A DNA stretch of 64,000 nt from assembly GCA_003112755.1 (NCBI GenBank), contig BFBT01000001.1, forward strand, positions 1,426,001-1,490,000, read 5' to 3'. The notes under the pieces are model-generated. The model was not told the origin of the DNA and did not search any database. It saw only the letters and a program-made list of their open reading frames with translations. Below are positions 60,343 to 64,000 of this stretch, one piece after another; position 1 is the first letter of the stretch; each line of letters starts with the position of its first letter. The position numbers and the translations under genes are program-made. Origin of the DNA: Lawsonibacter asaccharolyticus. Lineage in GTDB: Bacteria; Bacillota; Clostridia; Oscillospirales; Oscillospiraceae.

Positions 60343-60952
60343 ATATACCGGGGCCCTCCGGCAAAACGGGGCCTGCCCGCCGGAGAGCGGAGGAGAAGCG
60401 AAACAGGAGAACGGTGGTGCATAGGATCTGGACCACCAGCACCACCAGCAGGAACAGGGTCAGCGCGATGGAGAAGGAACTCAGGGGGCCGGAGCTGTCC
60501 ACCCCCAGGTAAAACAGGACGGAGGCGGCGGTGGAGAGGACGGTGACCACCGTGCGGGCCCGGAGCAGGGCGGGGGAGAAGTCACGGCCCGTCTCTCCGG
60601 CGTGGCGGGCGGCGATGTCTGCCAGGTCTGTGAGGAACTGGAAGTGGAAATACAGGGTGGTGAGCTCCACCGCCAGCGCCAGCCAGCTCAGCAGCCAGGA
60701 GAACTGGGACAGGTCCCAGGCTGGTAGGAGGAAGGCATACTGCTTCAGCGCCCAGAGGCCCAGGGGGAAGGTGAGGGGGCCCAGGAGCCGCAGGTCTGGA
60801 TGTTCCTCCTCCAGGGTGGTGACGGCCCGGCTCAGCAGATACCACCCCACCGCATTGGGGAGGAGGGAGAAGCGGTTAAGGTTGATGTCCAGATAGAGGA
60901 AGAAGTAGGCCCAGGCGGCGTACTGGACCCCGCGGATCAGTTTTGAGTTCAA
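60341..60952 (-). CDS. Polytopic membrane protein of the BlaI/M56 operon
   Basis: 203 residues from TTG 60952, overlapping the M56 stop (TTGA) with GGGAGG upstream, hence coupled. About five to six transmembrane helices (e.g. GVQYAAWAYFFLYLDINL, LGPLTFPLGLWALKQYAFLL, LLSWLALAVELTTLYFHF, TVVTVLSTAASVLFYLGV, LTLFLLVVLVVQILCTTVLL). No family recognised; probably the target or an accessory of the sensor system. Confidence 0.7.
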   Translation of the reverse strand: MNSKLIRGVQYAAWAYFFLYLDINLNRFSLLPNAVGWYLLSRAVTTLEEEHPDLRLLGPLTFPLGLWALKQYAFLLPAWDLSQFSWLLSWLALAVELTTLYFHFQFLTDLADIAARHAGETGRDFSPALLRARTVVTVLSTAASVLFYLGVDSSGPLSSFSIALTLFLLVVLVVQILCTTVLLFRFSSALRRAGPVLPEGPGI

Positions 60953-63033
60953 TCCAGATGCACCTCCCGCTCCAGTGGGATGGGGACCTCGTTCCCCTGG
61001 CTGTCCGTATAGACGGCCTCCAGCCAGTCCGCCATGACGCAGTCCGCGGCGGGGATGCGGTTGGCATACCCCTTGCCGCGGCCGCCGTAATAGAGGATCT
61101 GGGTCTCACCGGGCGCCAGCTCCAGCCCCAGCTCCACTACATCATATCCGGTATAGTTGCTGTCCCTAGGCTGTCCCCAGAACATGCTGGACAAAAAGCC
61201 GGGGCTGGAGCCTTCCTGGGAAGCGGGCCCATCCAAGGCAGAGCGGCTCTCTCCCCAGTTTTGGGTCACATTCAGTGTCAGGGACTTGTGTGTTCCGGTG
61301 GTGTTGGTGAGGCAGATCCGCATGATGCCCTCCACACTGGTGAACTGGGCGTCCAGGTCTGGCGCGTCGGTGTGGATAGAGGCCCCAAATTCATTGAGAT
61401 GCAGGTCCTTGACCTCATAGCCCTCTATATAGGCAGACTGAACCCGGAGCTCCGCCTCGGGCCACAGTTCCAATTTTACTCCGTCCGCCTCCCCACGCCA
61501 GGTAAAGACCGGGGGCTCCTGGGCGGGGAAGGGGATGTGGTCTGTGGGAGCAGAATAGAAGGAGTCCTCCAGCTCATCCAGCAGCCCGGATGCTGCCGAC
61601 AGGGGCGAGACCGTCCAGGTGCCGTCCTCCCGGCGCTGGAGGTGGAGGGTGTGGCGGCGGTAGCCGATGGAGCGCTCAGTGCCCTCCCGCGGCCCGCCCT
61701 CGTCCCGGAAGAAGTACATCTGGGTCCAGTAACCCCCCTCCCCATCATAGGAGAGTCCCCGGAAGATGGGGCCGGTGCGGTAGGACGCCGATCGGGGATC
61801 GGTCCCCGGGAGCACGCTCCAGCTCGCCCGGTCCGTCTGCCGCCACTCCTCCACCAGGTCGGGGAGCTGCTCCTGGGGGAGGGTCATGGCCTGGTAGGCG
61901 TAACAGTCCTGAACGTCGTGATACTGGGCGTAGATGCCCTTGCTGTATGCGTCCAGGGCGCCCCCTACGGTGGCGGGCCGGTGGGACAGGGCGTAGGAGA
62001 GACTGCCCACGGGGCCCAGCAGGCGGACAGCGCCGGGGAGGGGATCGGCGGCGGAGACCGGCAGGCCCACTACCAGGGAGAGGGTCAGCGTCACCACCAT
62101 GCAGACGGAGACCAGTCCCATTCCCCGGGGAAAGGCCTTGAACCGGGTGATGGCCTGGATGCGTGCCTTGATGTTCTGTCCTCCGTTGGCCATGGTGGTG
62201 GCGCCGGGGAAGCGGCGCCGGCCGTCATCCGCCATGGACAGCAGGACCCGGCCGTAGTCCCGGCGGTCCTCCCCCTCCAGCCGCTCCAGCACCAGCTGGT
62301 CACAGCGCTGCTCCCGCTGGTTGTCGATGCGGTCAAAGATGCGCCACAGGAAGGGGTTGCACCAGTGGACGCACCGGAACAGGGCGGTGACCCACCCGGC
62401 GGCCACGTCCCGCTGTTTCAAATGGATCAGCTCGTGGAGGATCACCTTGCGGTCCGGGGCCCAGCCCATGGGGAGCACCAGCACCGGACGGACCACCCCC
62501 ACCAGGAAGGGGGTGGAGGCGGCGCGGCTCTCCACCACCCGCCGGGGCATGGACAGACCGAAGCGCTCCGCCAGGGCGGCGACGGCCTCCAGCCGGGCTC
62601 CGGCCACCGGCACGGCCTCCCCCAGGGAGCGGCGCAGCCGCAGCCCGCCCGCCGCCAGCCACAGGGCGGACAGGAGGACCCCCGCCAGATAGAGGAGGAA
62701 CAGCCAGTCAGTGACAGAGCGGGGCAGTCCGCCCGCCGGGGGGATGGGGATGCCCGCCAGGGGCAGGGAGGGGGTCCAGGGGGAGGACCAGGCGGAGTCC
62801 AGCCCCAGCTCGACCCAAGTCCGCAGGGCCTCGCCCAGCCCCGTCAGGTCGGCTATGGCAGAGCGGCCCAGCCAGCCCACCGGCAGGATCAGCCGGAGCA
62901 CCACAACCATCCAGACCGCGTACTGCCACTGGGGGGAGAGCTTGTCCCGGAAGATGTGCTGGAGCACGAGCACGAAGAGGGCGGCCATGCTGGCCGCCGC
63001 CGTCTGATGGAGGAAGGACCAGAGATCGAACAC
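60949..63033 (-). CDS. BlaR1-like M56 metallopeptidase
   Basis: 694 residues. Four transmembrane helices (about 8-28, 38-55, 108-127, 305-325) flank the cytoplasmic zinc protease with HELIH and HWCNPFLWRIFDRIDN. The external C-terminal part (about 330-694) is large but has no penicillin-binding SxxK sensor signature that I can see, so the signal may not be a beta-lactam. Follows blaI by 3 bp. Partner regulator is at 63036. Confidence 0.9.
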   Translation of the reverse strand: MFDLWSFLHQTAAASMAALFVLVLQHIFRDKLSPQWQYAVWMVVVLRLILPVGWLGRSAIADLTGLGEALRTWVELGLDSAWSSPWTPSLPLAGIPIPPAGGLPRSVTDWLFLLYLAGVLLSALWLAAGGLRLRRSLGEAVPVAGARLEAVAALAERFGLSMPRRVVESRAASTPFLVGVVRPVLVLPMGWAPDRKVILHELIHLKQRDVAAGWVTALFRCVHWCNPFLWRIFDRIDNQREQRCDQLVLERLEGEDRRDYGRVLLSMADDGRRRFPGATTMANGGQNIKARIQAITRFKAFPRGMGLVSVCMVVTLTLSLVVGLPVSAADPLPGAVRLLGPVGSLSYALSHRPATVGGALDAYSKGIYAQYHDVQDCYAYQAMTLPQEQLPDLVEEWRQTDRASWSVLPGTDPRSASYRTGPIFRGLSYDGEGGYWTQMYFFRDEGGPREGTERSIGYRRHTLHLQRREDGTWTVSPLSAASGLLDELEDSFYSAPTDHIPFPAQEPPVFTWRGEADGVKLELWPEAELRVQSAYIEGYEVKDLHLNEFGASIHTDAPDLDAQFTSVEGIMRICLTNTTGTHKSLTLNVTQNWGESRSALDGPASQEGSSPGFLSSMFWGQPRDSNYTGYDVVELGLELAPGETQILYYGGRGKGYANRIPAADCVMADWLEAVYTDSQGNEVPIPLEREVHLD

Positions 63034-63035
63034 GG

Positions 63036-63398
63036 CTACACCTCCATCTCGTCCAGCAGGCGGCGCAGCTCCTCCCGCTCCTGGGGGGAGAGGCTGCCGT
63101 CCTTCACAAAGGCGGCCACCAGTTGGCCCGCCGAGCCGTCATAGACCCGGTCCACCAGATCCCGCCGCTCCCGGGCGGCGCACGTCTCCCGGCTGGGGAT
63201 AGCGGCGTACCGCCGGGGAGAGGACTGGTCCATGGATACCAGCCCCTTGGCGGCCATCCGGGTGAGGTAGGTGTGCACGGTGGTGCGGCTCCAGCCGGTC
63301 TCCGGCGCCAGGGCGCCCAGGATCTGCCCCAGATGCTGGGGCCCGCCGGCCCAGAGGGCCTCCAGCACCTTCCACTCGCTGTCCGTCAGCTTCCACAT
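63036..63398 (-). CDS. BlaI/MecI-family transcriptional repressor
   Basis: 120 residues behind AGGAGGGG. Winged HTH typical of BlaI: LTDSEWKVLEALWAGGPQHLGQILGALAPETGWSRTTVHTYLTRMAAKGLVSMDQ, followed by the dimerisation and cleavage region. Two BlaI-type operators lie just upstream. Represses its own operon until cleaved by the M56 protease, as known for BlaI/MecI. Confidence 0.92.
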   Translation of the reverse strand: MWKLTDSEWKVLEALWAGGPQHLGQILGALAPETGWSRTTVHTYLTRMAAKGLVSMDQSSPRRYAAIPSRETCAARERRDLVDRVYDGSAGQLVAAFVKDGSLSPQEREELRRLLDEMEV

Positions 63399-63409
63399 AA
63401 AGACCCCTC

Positions 63410-63463
63410 CTACACATGTAGAATTTCTGAGATGATTCTACATATGTAGGAGGAACTTGTCAA
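63410..63463 (-). promoter_or_regulatory. BlaI operon promoter with two operators
   Basis: On the minus strand: TTGACA, 17-bp spacer, TAGAAT (63435-63463). Two TACANNTGTA-type dyads, CTACACATGTAG (63410-63421) and CTACATATGTAG (63438-63449), with centres 28 bp apart, cover the spacer and the region after the start. This is the classic BlaI/MecI operator motif. Confidence 0.85.
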
Positions 63464-63563
63464 GCCTTGTCGGGAAAAAGCCTGTCCCAGCCCCCTGGAT
63501 TCTGCAAAAAATGGACAGGCCGGGGTCTATACTGAGCGGTACAAAGGAAGGGAGCGTGAGGTC

Positions 63564-64000
63564 ATGGACAGCTGGCACAGCCGGCCGCAGGCCGATCTTT
63601 TTCAGGAACTGGACGCGCGGCCCGGGGGACTGACCCGGCGGCAGGCGGAGGAGCGGCTGGCCCGGTACGGGCCGAATCAGCTGGAGCCCCCCAGGCGGCC
63701 GGGGCTGCTCTCCCGGGTGATGGCCCAGATGAAGGACCCCATGATCTTGGTGCTGCTGGGGGCGGCGGGGCTGTCCCTGGCGGCCAGCCGGGGGGAGGAC
63801 TGGCTGGATGCGGCCATCATCCTGGTCATCGTGGTGGTGAACAACATCATCTCCATCTCCCAGGAGGACCACGCCCACCGGGCCCTGGAGGAGCTGCGGA
63901 AGATGACCTCCCCCCACGCCACCGCCCTGCGGGGGGGCGCGCCCGTCCGGGTGGAGGCGGCGGAGCTGGTGCCGGGGGACGTGATCCTGCTGGAGGCGGG
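63564..64000 (+). CDS. P-type cation-transporting ATPase, N-terminal part
   Basis: About 145 residues visible; the gene runs off the window. It starts at ATG 63564 (GAAGGGAGCG upstream). N-domain pattern of P2-type ATPases: DLFQELDARPGGLTRRQAEERLARYGPNQL, then two transmembrane helices (MILVLLGAAGLSLAAS; AAIILVIVVVNNIISISQE) and the start of the actuator domain (ALEELRKMTSPHATALR, VRVEAAELVPGDVILLEAG). Likely a Ca2+ or other divalent-cation pump; the ion cannot be told from this part. Confidence 0.85.
   Translation, partial: MDSWHSRPQADLFQELDARPGGLTRRQAEERLARYGPNQLEPPRRPGLLSRVMAQMKDPMILVLLGAAGLSLAASRGEDWLDAAIILVIVVVNNIISISQEDHAHRALEELRKMTSPHATALRGGAPVRVEAAELVPGDVILLEA

Overview
The window reads as a chromosomal segment of a high-GC, low-mobility Gram-positive anaerobe. 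The protein families (PncB, rubrerythrin, GDH, PrsA-type foldase, LCP, BlaI/BlaR1 pairs, DUF3048, DUF4367), strong AGGAGG ribosome sites and -35/-10 promoters of sigma-A type at 16-18 bp spacing point to Bacillota. The overall style suggests the Oscillospiraceae/Flavonifractor neighbourhood, but that placement is inference. No tRNA, rRNA, prophage, transposase or CRISPR array was seen.

Layout. 1-2011: end of a BlaI regulator and a BlaR1-like M56 protease carrying an M23 peptidase domain. 2-11.6 kb: pncB, rubrerythrin, a small AT-rich lipoprotein, a galactofuranose pair (glf + GT2), a DUF3048 lipoprotein, mgtE behind a long structured leader, an AraC/GyrI regulator. 11.6-15.5 kb: an ECF sigma factor with its own ECF-type promoter, a membrane anti-sigma-like protein, a lipoprotein, then an LCP wall-polymer transferase. 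15.5-24.5 kb: rluD-lspA, a DEAD-box helicase with a hairpin leader, PspC, GNAT, gdhA, an RHH protein, asnS. 24.6-27.3 kb: second ECF sigma/DUF4367 locus with small regulators.

27.3-33 kb is the most unusual block: a four-gene minus-strand operon. It encodes an alanine-racemase-like protein lacking the catalytic lysine and tyrosine, an ATP-grasp ligase of D-aspartate-ligase type, an Asp/Glu racemase, and a single-chain fusion of a MurE-type ligase with an ArgB-type kinase. Together these look like a D-amino-acid/peptide ligation pathway attached to, or derived from, peptidoglycan synthesis.

33-41 kb: miaB, mutS, mutL with small genes between, including the first of two XRE/small-protein divergent modules. 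41-48 kb: orphan PTS-type EIIC behind a hairpin, Rrf2 + CcdA-TlpA fusion, GntR/ABC exporter operon. 48-54 kb: proC-proB-proA, an HD protein, prs, pth, and the second XRE module. 54.4-55.2 kb: a palindrome-rich, about 193-bp tandem repeat with four full units, directly upstream of the mfd promoter. 55-64 kb: mfd, a PrsA-like foldase, a complete BlaI/M56 operon with two BlaI-type operators, and the start of a P-type ATPase.

Most lone promoters, operators and terminators were read by eye; promoter assignments are sequence matches, not mapped starts.
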